The position numbers and the translations under genes are program-made. From positions 124,001 through 188,000 of the forward strand of contig NZ_JAKILB010000006.1 of the NCBI RefSeq assembly GCF_023283895.1: DNA of 64,000 bases, read 5' to 3'. Below, piece by piece: positions 55,482 to 64,000 of this stretch. The first letter of the stretch is position 1. Each line of letters opens with the position of its first letter. This stretch comes from Shewanella pneumatophori. GTDB lineage: Bacteria > Pseudomonadota > Gammaproteobacteria > Enterobacterales > Shewanellaceae. Under the pieces are notes generated by a model, which did not search any database, was not told where the DNA came from, and worked only from the letters and a program-made list of their open reading frames with translations.

Positions 55482-56836
55482 TGAAGAAGTTTATCACTAC
55501 AGCAATCGTTGCTGCGAGCCTGTCATTATCGGCCGGTATTGCTAGTGCTGCAGATGCACCTAAAACAATTGATCAACTACTAAACCAAGTTAAAGTTGAT
55601 CGAGCAAACGCATCTAAGACTAATGCAAAGCGTGAGCAAGAGTTCAAGAACGAGCGTGGCGATAAAGCTGCACTACTAAAGCGTGAAAAGAATGCTTTAG
55701 CGGCTGAACGCCAACGCGGTAAAGATTTAAACCAAGCGTTTTTAGATAACGAGCGTAAAATCGGTCAGTTAGAAGAAGACTTAAAAACAGCTCAAGGTGA
55801 CTTGGGTGAAATGTTTGGTGTTGTTAAAGGTGATGCGGGTGATTTCGCTGGTAAAATAGCGGGTTCTAACGTTTCTGCTCAGTACCCTGGTCGTGATGTA
55901 TTCATTGCAGACCTTGGTGCACGTAAACAACTACCAAAAATTGATGAGCTAGAGCGTTTCTGGGAAGAGCAGCTGTTTGAAATGGCTGAGTCTGGAAAAG
56001 TTGTTAAGTTCGACGGTGCAGTTACTGGTATTGATGGTAGCGTTAATAACACAACTGTTACTCGTATCGGTGCTTTTAACTTAATCGCTGATGGCAAGTA
56101 TGTTGTTTACAATCCAGATCTTGGCCTAATTCAGGAACTTTCACAGCAACCTGATGGCTATCAAGTAAAGTCTGCAGCGGCATTTGCACAAGCGACATCT
56201 GGTACAGCACCTGTTTATGTCGACCCTGCTCGTGGTGTTCTACTAAACATCTTTACGCAAAAAGCAACAATTGAAGAGCGTATTGAAGCGGGTGGTACAA
56301 TCGGTTACATCATTATGGCTTTACTAGCACTTGGTGCGCTAATCTCTATCGAGCGTCTAATCACTCTAGGTGTAGTTGGTGCTAAAGTTAAGGCTCAGCG
56401 TAAGAACCTTGATAACCCAGGTAACAACGCACTAGGTCGTGTACTTAAAGCTTACCAAGACAACAAAGATGTTGATGTTGAAACCCTAGAGCTGAAACTT
56501 GATGAAGCAATTCTGAAAGAAACCCCTGCACTAGAGTCACGCATCTCTATCATCAAAGTACTTGCAGCTATCGCTCCTATGATGGGTCTACTAGGTACAG
56601 TAACTGGTATGATTGCAACCTTCCAAAGCATCCAGTTGTTCGGTACAGGTGATCCTAAGCTCATGGCTGGTGGTATCTCTATGGCACTTATGACAACGGT
56701 TCAAGGTCTAGTTGCTGCACTACCGTTAATGTTGATGCACGCTGTTGTTATCGCTCGTAGTAAATCAATCGTACAGGTACTTGAAGAACAAAGTGCTGGT
56801 ATCGTTGCTGCGCACGCTGAGAAGAGGAAAGCCTAA
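55481..56836 (+). CDS. TtpC-like MotA/TolQ/ExbB proton channel protein
   Basis: A 451-residue protein: signal peptide (1-23, GIASA-ADA), a long periplasmic coiled coil (about 30-105) and beta-rich domain, then the ExbB/TolQ domain (about 265-445) with three membrane helices, LGTVTGMIATFQ and PMMGLLG motifs. This architecture equals Vibrio TtpC, an extra component required with TonB2. It overlaps both neighbours by one base, so the operon is translationally coupled. Confidence 0.9.
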   Translation: MKKFITTAIVAASLSLSAGIASAADAPKTIDQLLNQVKVDRANASKTNAKREQEFKNERGDKAALLKREKNALAAERQRGKDLNQAFLDNERKIGQLEEDLKTAQGDLGEMFGVVKGDAGDFAGKIAGSNVSAQYPGRDVFIADLGARKQLPKIDELERFWEEQLFEMAESGKVVKFDGAVTGIDGSVNNTTVTRIGAFNLIADGKYVVYNPDLGLIQELSQQPDGYQVKSAAAFAQATSGTAPVYVDPARGVLLNIFTQKATIEERIEAGGTIGYIIMALLALGALISIERLITLGVVGAKVKAQRKNLDNPGNNALGRVLKAYQDNKDVDVETLELKLDEAILKETPALESRISIIKVLAAIAPMMGLLGTVTGMIATFQSIQLFGTGDPKLMAGGISMALMTTVQGLVAALPLMLMHAVVIARSKSIVQVLEEQSAGIVAAHAEKRKA

Positions 56837-57360
56837 TGTTATTCCTGATGGATATCTGGGATTCCGTCAGGGGCTTCATGGCCGCCGGGGGAGACATCCT
56901 TTGGTTAGTGGCTGGTGTATTGTTTGTTATGTGGGTATTGATGCTTGAACGCTACTGGTACCTAAATTGGGTATCACCAAAACAGCACAAAGCAATCATT
57001 AGCGCATGGGAAGCACGAGAGGATTCAACCTCTTGGTATGCACACCGCATCCGTGAAGCTTGGGTATCCCAAGCGAAGCAAGATTTAACTGCACGTATGC
57101 TGATTATCAAAACCTTAGTGGCTATTTGTCCAATGATTGGTCTACTAGGTACCGTAACCGGTATGATTTCAGTGTTCGATGTGATGGCAGTTCATGGGAC
57201 GAGTAATGCTCGTATGATGGCAGCTGGTATTTCAATGGCAACCATGCCGACGATGGCGGGAATGGTTGCAGCATTATCAGGCGTATTCTTTAGTACGCGT
57301 CTTGATGCAAAAATGAAAATCAGTTTAGCAAAGCTAAAAGACAGCATGCCGCACCACTAG
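56836..57360 (+). CDS. exbB2: biopolymer transporter ExbB2
   Basis: Proton-channel subunit of the TonB2 complex, 174 residues, three membrane helices. The family pattern ICPMIGLLGTVTGMISVFD and ISMATMPTMAGMVAALSGVFF near the C-terminus is intact, with the TTMAG-like Thr residues lining the pore. It is shorter than E. coli ExbB (about 244) as usual for ExbB2. It energises TonB using the proton motive force. Overlaps ttpC by one base. Confidence 0.92.
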   Translation: MLFLMDIWDSVRGFMAAGGDILWLVAGVLFVMWVLMLERYWYLNWVSPKQHKAIISAWEAREDSTSWYAHRIREAWVSQAKQDLTARMLIIKTLVAICPMIGLLGTVTGMISVFDVMAVHGTSNARMMAAGISMATMPTMAGMVAALSGVFFSTRLDAKMKISLAKLKDSMPHH

Positions 57361-57373
57361 AGAGAGATTGAAC

Positions 57374-57778
57374 ATGGCACGTAGAAAGCATTCAAGCGTA
57401 GAAGAAGAAGCTGAGATTGATATGACCCCGATGCTCGACATCGTGTTCATCATGCTTATCTTCTTTATTGTAACAACATCGTTTGTAAAGCCATCAGGTC
57501 TTGACTATAACAAGCCTGAAGCGTCACAAGCGACCAAGAAGCCTTCAGCTAACATCTTTATTGGTGTGAGCAACACTGGTGTTATCATGATGGAAAACCG
57601 TCAAGTTGATATCGAGCGTGTAACTGCAAACGTTGAACGTATGCTTGCAGAAGCACCAGAGGCTGCAGTATTAATTCAAGCAGACCAGGAAGCTAAGCAT
57701 GGCTTAGTTGTTAAGGTACTTGATAACGTTAAAGCTGCGGGTATCGATAAGATATCTGTATCGGCGGGGAACGAATAA
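57374..57778 (+). CDS. exbD2: biopolymer transporter ExbD2
   Basis: ExbD/TolR subunit, 134 residues from the ATG at 57374 (an upstream TTG at 57368 is unused). The single membrane helix has the functional Asp in IDMTPMLDIVFIMLIFF; the periplasmic ExbD fold follows (SNTGVIMMENRQVDIERV, VLIQADQEAKHGLVVKVLDNV). With ExbB2 it forms the proton channel that loads TonB2. Confidence 0.94.
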   Translation: MARRKHSSVEEEAEIDMTPMLDIVFIMLIFFIVTTSFVKPSGLDYNKPEASQATKKPSANIFIGVSNTGVIMMENRQVDIERVTANVERMLAEAPEAAVLIQADQEAKHGLVVKVLDNVKAAGIDKISVSAGNE

Positions 57779-57779
57779 T

Positions 57780-58400
57780 ATGCTGAGAGGAATAGTATCA
57801 CTGATAATTGGTGCTGCTGTGACTTTTGCTTTGTTTGTCTTCATGGCTTTCTTGGTAGGTGGCGGTCCAACCCGCCACGAAACCTCGACAGAAACACCTG
57901 TCATTGAAATTACCATGAACAGAGATGACGCATCTGCGCAGAAAAAGCCAAGGGTTAAGCCTAAACCGCCTACACCCCCAGAGCAGCCGCCAAAGCCGGA
58001 TACTACGCCACCAGATAGTTCATCTGACATTGATACCAATATGTCATTTAATATGGGTGGAGTTGAAGCCGGTGGTGCAAATACTGGATTTAAACTAGGC
58101 AACATGATGACGCGAGATGGTGATGCTACACCTATCGTACGAATCGAGCCTCAGTATCCGATTGCTGCAGCACGAGATGGTAAAGAAGGTTGGGTACAAC
58201 TTAGCTTTACCATTAACGAGCTAGGTGGTGTTGAAGACGTTAAGGTGATTAAAGCTGAGCCAAAGCGTTTATTTAACAAAGAAGCACGCCGAGCCCTTAA
58301 AAAGTGGAAGTACAAGCCAAAGATTGTTGATGGCAAAGCCCTTAAGCAACCTGGCATGACTGTTCAACTTGATTTCACACTAGATAAAGGAGGCAGATAA
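57780..58400 (+). CDS. tonB2: TonB2 energy-transducing protein
   Basis: A 206-residue TonB: N-terminal membrane helix (about 5-25), Pro/Lys-rich spacer (PRVKPKPPTPPEQPPKP near 60-80), and C-terminal TonB domain (IVRIEPQYPIAAARDGKEGWVQ near 120, RALKKWKYKP near 170). Its ATG follows the exbD2 stop by one base. The short spacer (about 70 residues) suits TonB2-type proteins that need TtpC. It would energise receptors such as the one at 50357. Confidence 0.94.
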   Translation: MLRGIVSLIIGAAVTFALFVFMAFLVGGGPTRHETSTETPVIEITMNRDDASAQKKPRVKPKPPTPPEQPPKPDTTPPDSSSDIDTNMSFNMGGVEAGGANTGFKLGNMMTRDGDATPIVRIEPQYPIAAARDGKEGWVQLSFTINELGGVEDVKVIKAEPKRLFNKEARRALKKWKYKPKIVDGKALKQPGMTVQLDFTLDKGGR

Positions 58401-58402
58401 TT

Positions 58403-59650
58403 ATGACTAAAGTTAACTCTATAGCCGCTGCCTTATTACTTTGTTTAGGTGGAAGCGTTGCGGTAGCTCCGGTAGCCTATGCTGCTGAGAAGTGTCCAAT
58501 TGAAAAGCGTAAATCTAAAGCAGTAGGGCAAAGCGCGTCAAAGAAAGTACAACGTTCTTTCGAAGCGTACACCGAAGGTAATCTAGATGAAGCTATCTCG
58601 ATTCTTCTAGAAGCCAACGCTAAAAACGATTTTGATAAAGCGTATATTGCTCGCATGTTAGGTAACTTCTATGCGGAAAAAGGCCAAATGGGTACGGCGA
58701 CTAAGTACCTTAAGGCTGCGGTAGACGCTGACATTCTAGGCGGTGTTGACCACGCTCAAACTCTACGACTCTATGCTGATCTTCTTATCGGAGATAAAAA
58801 GTTTAAAGAGTCTATCCCAATGTATTACAAGTGGATGGAGTTTACCTGTAAAGAAGATCCGCAAGTATACCGTCGTATCGGTATTGCGTATTCAGAGCAG
58901 AAAGAGTGGAACAAAGTACTAGAAGTCGCTGATAAAGGCTTATCGTTAGCGAAAGAGCCTGATAAAGGCTTGTATCAAATGAAGCTAACTGCTTACTTCA
59001 ATCAAAAGAAGTATAAAGAAGCAGTTAAAGTACTTGAAGTCATGGTGCCATTATTCCAAGACGACAAGCGCTTATGGGTTCAGTTGGCACAGTTTTACTT
59101 GATGACTGAAGACTACACTAAGTCACTAGCAACATATGACTTAGCTTACAAAAATGGTTTTTTAGAGACAGCGGGTAACATTACGCGTTTGACTCAGCTG
59201 TTGGCGCAAAATGGTTCACCATATAATGCCGCACAGATTTTTGCTAAGCACATGAAGTCTGGATTGATTAAAGAAGATGAAAAGAGCTTAACCACTCTTG
59301 CCGGTTTTTATCATAATGCTAAAGAGCTGAAAGAAGCTGCTGCAACATATGGTAAGGCTGCTGCAATCAATAATTCAGGTAAACTTTATCTAAGACAAGG
59401 CCGTATCTTGTCGCTAGATGGTCAGCATAAGTCTGCTATCACAGCACTAAGAAAGGCTTTAGATGCAGGTGTTAAGAGTCCTGGTGAAGTTCAGTTTGAA
59501 CTTGCGCTCTCTTATCTAAATCAAAAGCAGTATAAGTCGGCATACAAATATGCCACGCTTGCTGCTAATGACAAGAAAACTGCACGCTCAGCTAAAAGCT
59601 ATATTGCCTATATTAAAGAAAAAGCACGCGTTCATAACGTGAGCCTTTAA
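58403..59650 (+). CDS. tetratricopeptide-repeat periplasmic protein of the TonB2 system
   Basis: Last gene of the operon, 415 residues. Signal peptide 1-27 (VAYAA-EKC), then about 9 tetratricopeptide-like helical repeats (e.g. KAYIARMLGNFYAEKGQMGTA, KLYLRQGRILSLDGQHKSA). TPR proteins at the end of TonB2/TtpC operons are conserved in Shewanella and Vibrio and probably act as periplasmic scaffolds. It starts 2 bases after tonB2. The call is by architecture and context; molecular partner is unknown. Confidence 0.87.
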   Translation: MTKVNSIAAALLLCLGGSVAVAPVAYAAEKCPIEKRKSKAVGQSASKKVQRSFEAYTEGNLDEAISILLEANAKNDFDKAYIARMLGNFYAEKGQMGTATKYLKAAVDADILGGVDHAQTLRLYADLLIGDKKFKESIPMYYKWMEFTCKEDPQVYRRIGIAYSEQKEWNKVLEVADKGLSLAKEPDKGLYQMKLTAYFNQKKYKEAVKVLEVMVPLFQDDKRLWVQLAQFYLMTEDYTKSLATYDLAYKNGFLETAGNITRLTQLLAQNGSPYNAAQIFAKHMKSGLIKEDEKSLTTLAGFYHNAKELKEAAATYGKAAAINNSGKLYLRQGRILSLDGQHKSAITALRKALDAGVKSPGEVQFELALSYLNQKQYKSAYKYATLAANDKKTARSAKSYIAYIKEKARVHNVSL

Positions 59651-59664
59651 CATAAGCGATAACG

Positions 59665-59690
59665 AAAAGCCCCTTTTTAGGGGCTTTTTT
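59665..59690 (+). terminator. terminator of the TonB2 operon
   Basis: 10-bp stem (59665-59674 with 59679-59688), loop TTTT, T tail. It lies 15 bases after the TPR gene stop and ends the six-gene unit. Confidence 0.9.
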
Positions 59691-59755
59691 ATTAGCAGTC
59701 ATTTCAAAAGATATTTTTGATTACGGCAATTAGAGTCGAGAGTTTTGGTAGTGGA

Positions 59756-60262
59756 TTAAAACTGAATCACTTTAGCGACAGATTGATGCTTGCTTTGTAA
59801 TTGTAGGGTGTGCTTTTCTACAGTCGTAAATAAATTGTCTAGATAAAGTCCTTTATTAGGGCGACATACACATCCACCTAACTCATACTCAATCGGGCTA
59901 TTGCGCTGCGATAATAGGTTGTTATTAAATTCAGCTATTTTAGATTCTAATCGTTTAAGCACGATCTGGATTCCAGCATTGTTTACTTCAAAAATACCTA
60001 ATGCAAATGCTTGATTATCAAGCCTTGCGAGTAAATCGGTTGTCCGTAATAAAGCAAGTTGTACTCGCTTCATGAATAATTCTAACAATTGAGGTTGATA
60101 AATAGTTTCATGAATGTGTGGGCATAGATACAATAAAGCCAAGCTTTGATTATCGCGAATGTGTCGATGCCATTCACGATTAAAGACCTCCATAAAATAG
60201 GTTTGGTTATAAACGCCTGTTTCGGGATCTCTAAAACCTGAGTTACTAAATGAATAAATCAT
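59756..60262 (-). CDS. degenerate single-domain GGDEF protein
   Basis: A 168-residue protein with the early GGDEF-family landmarks DPETGVYNQTYFMEVFNREWHRH near residue 13 and SLALLYLCPHI near 40, but the catalytic GGDEF position reads ARLDNQAFAL, and the I-site RxxD is absent. So it probably cannot make cyclic di-GMP and may act as a binding or inactive module. No sensor domain is attached. It is divergent from the DUF885 gene. Homology to GGDEF is by pattern and moderately secure. Confidence 0.7.
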   Translation of the reverse strand: MIYSFSNSGFRDPETGVYNQTYFMEVFNREWHRHIRDNQSLALLYLCPHIHETIYQPQLLELFMKRVQLALLRTTDLLARLDNQAFALGIFEVNNAGIQIVLKRLESKIAEFNNNLLSQRNSPIEYELGGCVCRPNKGLYLDNLFTTVEKHTLQLQSKHQSVAKVIQF

Positions 60263-60336
60263 TGAAAGCTCCTTTACGGCTCAGGTTTTATGAATACCTG
60301 TATAAGTATAGAACAATAAATAGAAGGAATAACAAA

Positions 60337-62169
60337 ATGAGGAAGGCGGTACTAGCGCTATCAATTGGCGCAATCATAGGTCTTACTGGCTGTGACAATA
60401 GCGAAAGCGAGCAGTCACAACAAGCAAATAAACCGTTGCAAAAAGCGCCGGTAGAAGCGAGTCAAGCTCAGTCTGCAGAGCAAGCGTATTTAGCCTTGGT
60501 TGATAACTTTTTCAAAGACAAGCTAAAGCTAGAACCTATCTATGCGACTTATGTTGGTGTTAATGATTACAATGACCAGTTTGGCGATGGCTTGTCACAT
60601 ACTTACTTAACTGAACGTCATAATTTGAATACTCAATATTTAAAAGACGTTAAGAAAATAGATAGAGAGCAATTGCCGGACGCTTTAAAGCTTAGCTACG
60701 ATATGTTTACTTATAATCGTAATGTGGCATTAGCCGATGAGACTTTCCCTAACCACTTTATGCCGATGAATCAGTTCTATAGTACTGTTATTAGTATGGT
60801 GCAATTAGGCAGCGGAGAGAGTGCACAGCCGTTTAAAACGGTAGAAGATTACCGTAACTGGCAAAAACGCCTACAAGGCTTTATTGAGTGGATGCAAGTC
60901 GCCCAAGAACGAATGAACGAAGGCATTGAGAGTAAAGTTGTGCTGCCACGAGTGCTAGTTGAACGTATCATTCCTCAACTCAGTGCACAGTTAGTTGATA
61001 ACGTCAGCGATAGCTTATTTTATACCCCTATCACTTTAATGCCAGAGTCATTTTCAGAAGCTGATAAGCAAGCATTGACGCAAGAGTATACCCAACTTAT
61101 TGGTGAACAATTACTGCCTGAGTTAACCTCATTAAGAGATTATTTCCAAAATACTTACCTTAAATCATCTCGAGCAACAGACGGCTGGTGGGGCTTACCT
61201 AACGGTAAAGTTTGGTACCAGCATTTAGCTAATACCCATACGACAACAACAATGCCTGTTGATGAAATTCATAAAGTGGGTCTAGAAGAGGTGGCACGTA
61301 TTTTATCAGAGATGGATAGCGTTAGAAAACAGGTTGGATTTGAAGGTGACTTAACCGAGTTTTTCGCATCACTTGCATCCGAACCACAATATTTCTTCAC
61401 TGAACGTCAAGACTTAGTTGATGGTTACATGGGGCTTAAAGATAAGATTAATCTGGAGCTACCTAAGTACTTTAACGTAATGCCTAAAGCGGACTACATT
61501 GTTAAACCAGTTGAGAGCTTTAGGGAAAAATCAGCAGCCGGTGCCTCTTATCAGTCTCCGGCAGTTGATGGCTCACGCCCTGGTGTGTTCTACATCAATA
61601 CCTATAATTTAAAGGCACAGCCAAAGTGGGGGATGACCACTTTATCTTTACATGAAGCCGCGCCTGGACATCATTTCCAAATTGCGATTAAGCAAGAACT
61701 TACAGGTGTACCAGAGTTTCAGCGTTTTGGTGGCTACACAGCATTTGAAGAGGGTTGGGCCCTGTATGCGGAATACTTAGGCATTGAAATGGGACTGTTT
61801 GAAGATCCATATCAGTACTTTGGTAAACTGTCTGATGAAATGCTACGCGCAATGCGTCTTGTGGTTGATACAGGTTTGCATGCAAAAGGTTGGACCCGTG
61901 AGCAAGCAATCCAGTATATGAAAGATAACTCGCCAATGGCAGAAACCGATATTATCGCTGAAGTTGAGCGCTACATGGCGATACCAGGTCAAGCCTTGAG
62001 CTATAAAGTTGGCCAACTGCAGATTTTGGCACTTCGTGCAAAAGCTGAAAAAGAGTTGGGTGATAAGTTTGATTTAAAAGCTTATCACGACCAAATTTTG
62101 ACTTCAGGCTCACTGCCAATGGAAGTGATGGAGTTAAAAGTGAACGATTGGATTGCTAAGCAAAAGTAA
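60337..62169 (+). CDS. DUF885-family lipoprotein (putative metallopeptidase)
   Basis: A 610-residue protein from the ATG at 60337 (MRKAVLALSIG; AGAAGGAAT site). Signal peptide with lipobox LTGC near residue 16 shows a lipoprotein. The DUF885 core contains HEAAPGHHFQIAIKQEL, an HExxxGHH metal-binding motif, then YTAFEEGWALYAEYLG with another likely metal ligand. Such proteins are presumed zinc peptidases acting in the periplasm; activity is not shown. The upstream 29 in-frame residues are not used. Confidence 0.88.
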   Translation: MRKAVLALSIGAIIGLTGCDNSESEQSQQANKPLQKAPVEASQAQSAEQAYLALVDNFFKDKLKLEPIYATYVGVNDYNDQFGDGLSHTYLTERHNLNTQYLKDVKKIDREQLPDALKLSYDMFTYNRNVALADETFPNHFMPMNQFYSTVISMVQLGSGESAQPFKTVEDYRNWQKRLQGFIEWMQVAQERMNEGIESKVVLPRVLVERIIPQLSAQLVDNVSDSLFYTPITLMPESFSEADKQALTQEYTQLIGEQLLPELTSLRDYFQNTYLKSSRATDGWWGLPNGKVWYQHLANTHTTTTMPVDEIHKVGLEEVARILSEMDSVRKQVGFEGDLTEFFASLASEPQYFFTERQDLVDGYMGLKDKINLELPKYFNVMPKADYIVKPVESFREKSAAGASYQSPAVDGSRPGVFYINTYNLKAQPKWGMTTLSLHEAAPGHHFQIAIKQELTGVPEFQRFGGYTAFEEGWALYAEYLGIEMGLFEDPYQYFGKLSDEMLRAMRLVVDTGLHAKGWTREQAIQYMKDNSPMAETDIIAEVERYMAIPGQALSYKVGQLQILALRAKAEKELGDKFDLKAYHDQILTSGSLPMEVMELKVNDWIAKQK

Positions 62170-62281
62170 CTTAATCTATCTGTCACAACCCTGCTGGGAT
62201 GTACCGTAAAATTTGGTATATACTGGCTGGGTTTTATTTTGCCTAGATAGGCAATGACAATTATTTTATGGGAGAAATACC

Positions 62282-62560
62282 ATGGTACAAGCAACAGCAA
62301 GACACCTACTAGTTGATTCAGAAGCACAGTGTTTAGAACTTAAGCAACAGATCCTTGATGGTGCTGACTTTGGCGACGTAGCAAAAGCGAATTCATCTTG
62401 CCCATCTTCAGCACAAGGTGGCGATCTAGGTTCATTTGGCCCAGGTATGATGGTTAAAGAATTTGACGAAGTTGTGTTTAGCGCGCCTCTAAATGAAGTT
62501 CAAGGCCCAGTTAAAACACAATTTGGTTACCACCTTCTAGAGGTGACTAGCAGAGGTTAA
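62282..62560 (+). CDS. ppiC: parvulin-type peptidyl-prolyl isomerase PpiC
   Basis: A stand-alone 92-residue parvulin without signal peptide, so cytosolic. Signature elements: ARHLLVDSEAQCLELKQQ, GGDLGSFGPGMMVKEFDEVVF and FGYHLLEVTSR, covering the full PPIase domain. Catalyses X-Pro cis-trans isomerisation. GGGAG precedes the ATG. Next gene is an acetyltransferase 34 bases downstream. Confidence 0.94.
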   Translation: MVQATARHLLVDSEAQCLELKQQILDGADFGDVAKANSSCPSSAQGGDLGSFGPGMMVKEFDEVVFSAPLNEVQGPVKTQFGYHLLEVTSRG

Positions 62561-62594
62561 TCTGTCGTCACTTGTTGTTTGAGAAGGAATTAAC

Positions 62595-63128
62595 ATGCTC
62601 GAACTGTATACCGATAGACTTAGGTTAAGAACTGTTGTTGCCAGCGATTGGAACAACTTTTTATATACTCACTCAAATGAGCAACTCAATGAGTTTGTAC
62701 GTAAGCCTCAAGCCGAATCCGAGATACGCCAAAAGTTCGAGCGTGTATTAAAAAGCCAAGAGTTTACTGAAGGCGAGTGGTTACTCACTATTATTGAAGA
62801 CGTCCATACACAAGCTTTTGTTGGCTTTATCGGCCTACAAAATACCGATATTGAAATGGGACAAATTCAGGTTGGCTACATGCTTCATCCTGATGTCCAT
62901 GGTCAAGGTTTTGCTAGTGAAGCGCTACAAGCCATAGTTGATTGGGCTTGTTTAGCTTATAAACCACATAAGTTTATCGCTTATTGTGTGGAGCCAAATA
63001 TTGCTTCAACCAAAGTGCTTGAAAAATGCGGTTTCGTGCGTGAAGGTTTGCTGCGTGAAAACTGCAAAATTGGCGACCAATGGTTTGATGATTGTATTTA
63101 TGGACTATTGGCAGCACAAAGGTGTTAG
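62595..63128 (+). CDS. GNAT-family N-acetyltransferase (RimJ/RimL type)
   Basis: A 177-residue GNAT protein. It begins LYTDRLRLRTVVASDWNNFL, typical of the RimJ/L-like group; the acetyl-CoA loop is HPDVHGQGFASEALQAIVDWA near residue 100, and the C-terminal strand NIASTKVLEKCGFVREGLLREN is clear. Substrate could be a ribosomal protein N-terminus or a small amine; it cannot be told from sequence. Confidence 0.87.
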   Translation: MLELYTDRLRLRTVVASDWNNFLYTHSNEQLNEFVRKPQAESEIRQKFERVLKSQEFTEGEWLLTIIEDVHTQAFVGFIGLQNTDIEMGQIQVGYMLHPDVHGQGFASEALQAIVDWACLAYKPHKFIAYCVEPNIASTKVLEKCGFVREGLLRENCKIGDQWFDDCIYGLLAAQRC

Positions 63129-63198
63129 AAACCATGCACTCGCATTATAAATAGAGTGCTATAATGCCGTCAGATTTAGTTATTAAAGGCGAAATACA

Positions 63199-63429
63199 GT
63201 GAGTGCAGATACTCCAACGCTGACATTAAAGTCAGGCGAAGAATACATCGAGTTATACAAAGTATTGAAAGTTCAAGGAATGATGAGTGCTGGTGGCGAA
63301 GCCAAGCACGTTATTTCTGAAGGCCAAGTCACCGTTAATGGTGAAGTTGAAACCCGCAAACGCAAGAAAGTAGTTGCCGGTGAAGTCGTTAGTTTTAATG
63401 GCGAAAGCGTTAAGATTATTGCTGAATAA
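63199..63429 (+). CDS. S4-domain RNA-binding protein (YbcJ-like)
   Basis: A 76-residue basic protein beginning at a GTG (63199), with an S4 fold: YIELYKVLKVQGMMSAGGEAKHVISEGQVTVNGEVETRKRKKVVAGEVVSF. It resembles E. coli YbcJ, an RNA-binding protein of unknown target. Start choice: AAAGGCG lies 11 bases before the GTG, and no ATG gives the N-terminal helix. It is followed by rraB 20 bases downstream. Confidence 0.87.
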   Translation: MSADTPTLTLKSGEEYIELYKVLKVQGMMSAGGEAKHVISEGQVTVNGEVETRKRKKVVAGEVVSFNGESVKIIAE

Positions 63430-63449
63430 GTGATTTAGAGAGGATTAAC

Positions 63450-63836
63450 ATGCAATTTCCAGATGATGACAATGGTAAAATGCTTGAAGCAATGGCTGAT
63501 GCAGGCATTGATCTATCAAAAGCACTTGATGTCGATTTTTTCTTAGTTTTTGAAGATCAGCGTGATGCAGAATCAGCGCTTGAAGAACTAGGTAAATCAG
63601 ATCTAGAAGGTGAAATTGAACTGCTTCTAAACGACGAGTCGGGTAAGTGGGAGCTGATTGTTTGTCTAAACATGGTGCCAGAATATGATGCTATCGTTGA
63701 ACAAGAAGTTAGCCTACATGAGTTTGCACAAGAGTTTGGCGGCGTGACTGATGGTTGGGGCGTAATGCAACACCAAGAAGGCGACGATGATTTCGCTGAC
63801 GACGCACACGAATGCAGCGACGATTGTAAGCACTAA
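63450..63836 (+). CDS. rraB: ribonuclease E inhibitor RraB
   Basis: Acidic 128-residue cytosolic protein that binds RNase E and alters its cleavage of particular RNAs. The sequence has the RraB core DVDFFLVFEDQRDAESALEELG and MVPEYDAIVEQEVSLHEFAQEFGGVTDGWGVMQ, and an Asp/His-rich C-terminus (DDDFADDAHECSDDCKH). Length is near the family's 138. GAGAGG precedes the ATG. The terminator follows. The CSDDC tail may bind metal. Confidence 0.92.
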   Translation: MQFPDDDNGKMLEAMADAGIDLSKALDVDFFLVFEDQRDAESALEELGKSDLEGEIELLLNDESGKWELIVCLNMVPEYDAIVEQEVSLHEFAQEFGGVTDGWGVMQHQEGDDDFADDAHECSDDCKH

Positions 63837-63862
63837 ATCAATCGCTTGACCCATTTTGTAAT

Positions 63863-63890
63863 AAGCCACTTATATTAGTGGCTTTTTTGT
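63863..63890 (+). terminator. rraB terminator
   Basis: 8-bp stem (63863-63870 with 63877-63884), loop TATATT, T6 tail, 27 bases after the rraB stop. Confidence 0.85.
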
Positions 63891-63953
63891 GCCCAAAAGT
63901 TAAGAATACGGAGAGTCCAATTTAAGTATTAATTGCCACCGAAGGAGAAAAGA

Positions 63954-64000
63954 ATGGCAAGAATGATTAGTTTTGGGACGCCGGTTAACGATGCTGAACG
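63954..64000 (+). CDS. unidentified gene, 5' end only
   Basis: A new reading frame starts at 63954 (MARMISFGTPVNDAE) with a strong GAAGGAG site 6 bases before the ATG, and runs off the window after 15 codons. Too little is present to name it; the start is reminiscent of NERD-domain nuclease-like proteins, at low confidence. Confidence 0.45.
   Translation, partial: MARMISFGTPVNDAE

Noticed and set aside
57704..58105. 133-residue minus-strand frame across exbD2/tonB2
   Set aside because: Antisense of the proline-rich TonB spacer, with Gly-rich text and no family.

Overview
The window looks like a chromosomal segment of a marine gammaproteobacterium, most probably Shewanella or a close Alteromonadales relative. 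This is inferred from the gene repertoire: fabV-type enoyl-ACP reductase, miaE, a sap-psp-ycjXF block, a TtpC-ExbB2-ExbD2-TonB2 cluster with DUF3450 and TPR partners, methionine gamma-lyase and an OmpU/Omp35-like porin. Genus is not proven. Nearly all of it is ordinary core genome with well-formed intrinsic terminators; the one clear accessory region is a small island at 33.5-40.0 kb.

Layout. 0-7.5 kb: glnS, a Yip1 membrane protein, miaE, lpxH-ppiB, cysS, folD. 7.8-8.3 kb: a tRNA operon (Pro-TGG, Arg-TCT, His-GTG) with a strong promoter and a terminator. 8.5-17 kb: the proteostasis block tig-clpP-clpX-lon-hupB-ppiD; lon is preceded by a sigma-32-type promoter. 17.4-24.1 kb: fabV and the sapABCDF transporter (minus strand). 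24.2-29.5 kb: divergent pspF and pspABC-ycjX-ycjF with a sigma-54-type promoter, i.e. envelope stress response, in the same order as in E. coli but without pspD, pspE or tyrR. 29.9-33.3 kb: methionine gamma-lyase, an SLC13 carboxylate transporter, a periplasmic ComEA-like HhH protein.

33.5-40.0 kb: a 6.35 kb integrative island bounded by 101-bp perfect direct repeats that are the body of the 4.5S SRP RNA gene (ffs). It encodes a tyrosine integrase next to the restored ffs copy, a P-loop helicase-like protein, a serine resolvase, a membrane-anchored zinc-ribbon protein and, divergent from that, an Abi_C (HEPN-like) abortive-infection-type protein. This is the best candidate for an undescribed (probably anti-phage) system in the window.

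40.1-48.2 kb: ComFB, HDAC-like deacetylase, DUF2057 protein, PriC, TSUP permease, and divergent dinG/polB sharing one near-perfect LexA box. 48.5-59.7 kb: envelope transport: general porin, a large TonB-dependent receptor, a small lipoprotein, and the six-gene TonB2 energy-transduction operon, whose upstream region carries a 9+9 bp operator-like palindrome over a TTGACA element. 59.8-64 kb: a degenerate GGDEF protein, DUF885 lipoprotein, parvulin PPIase, GNAT acetyltransferase, S4-domain protein, RraB and the first codons of an unidentified gene.

All family assignments come from reading the protein sequences; no database search was run.
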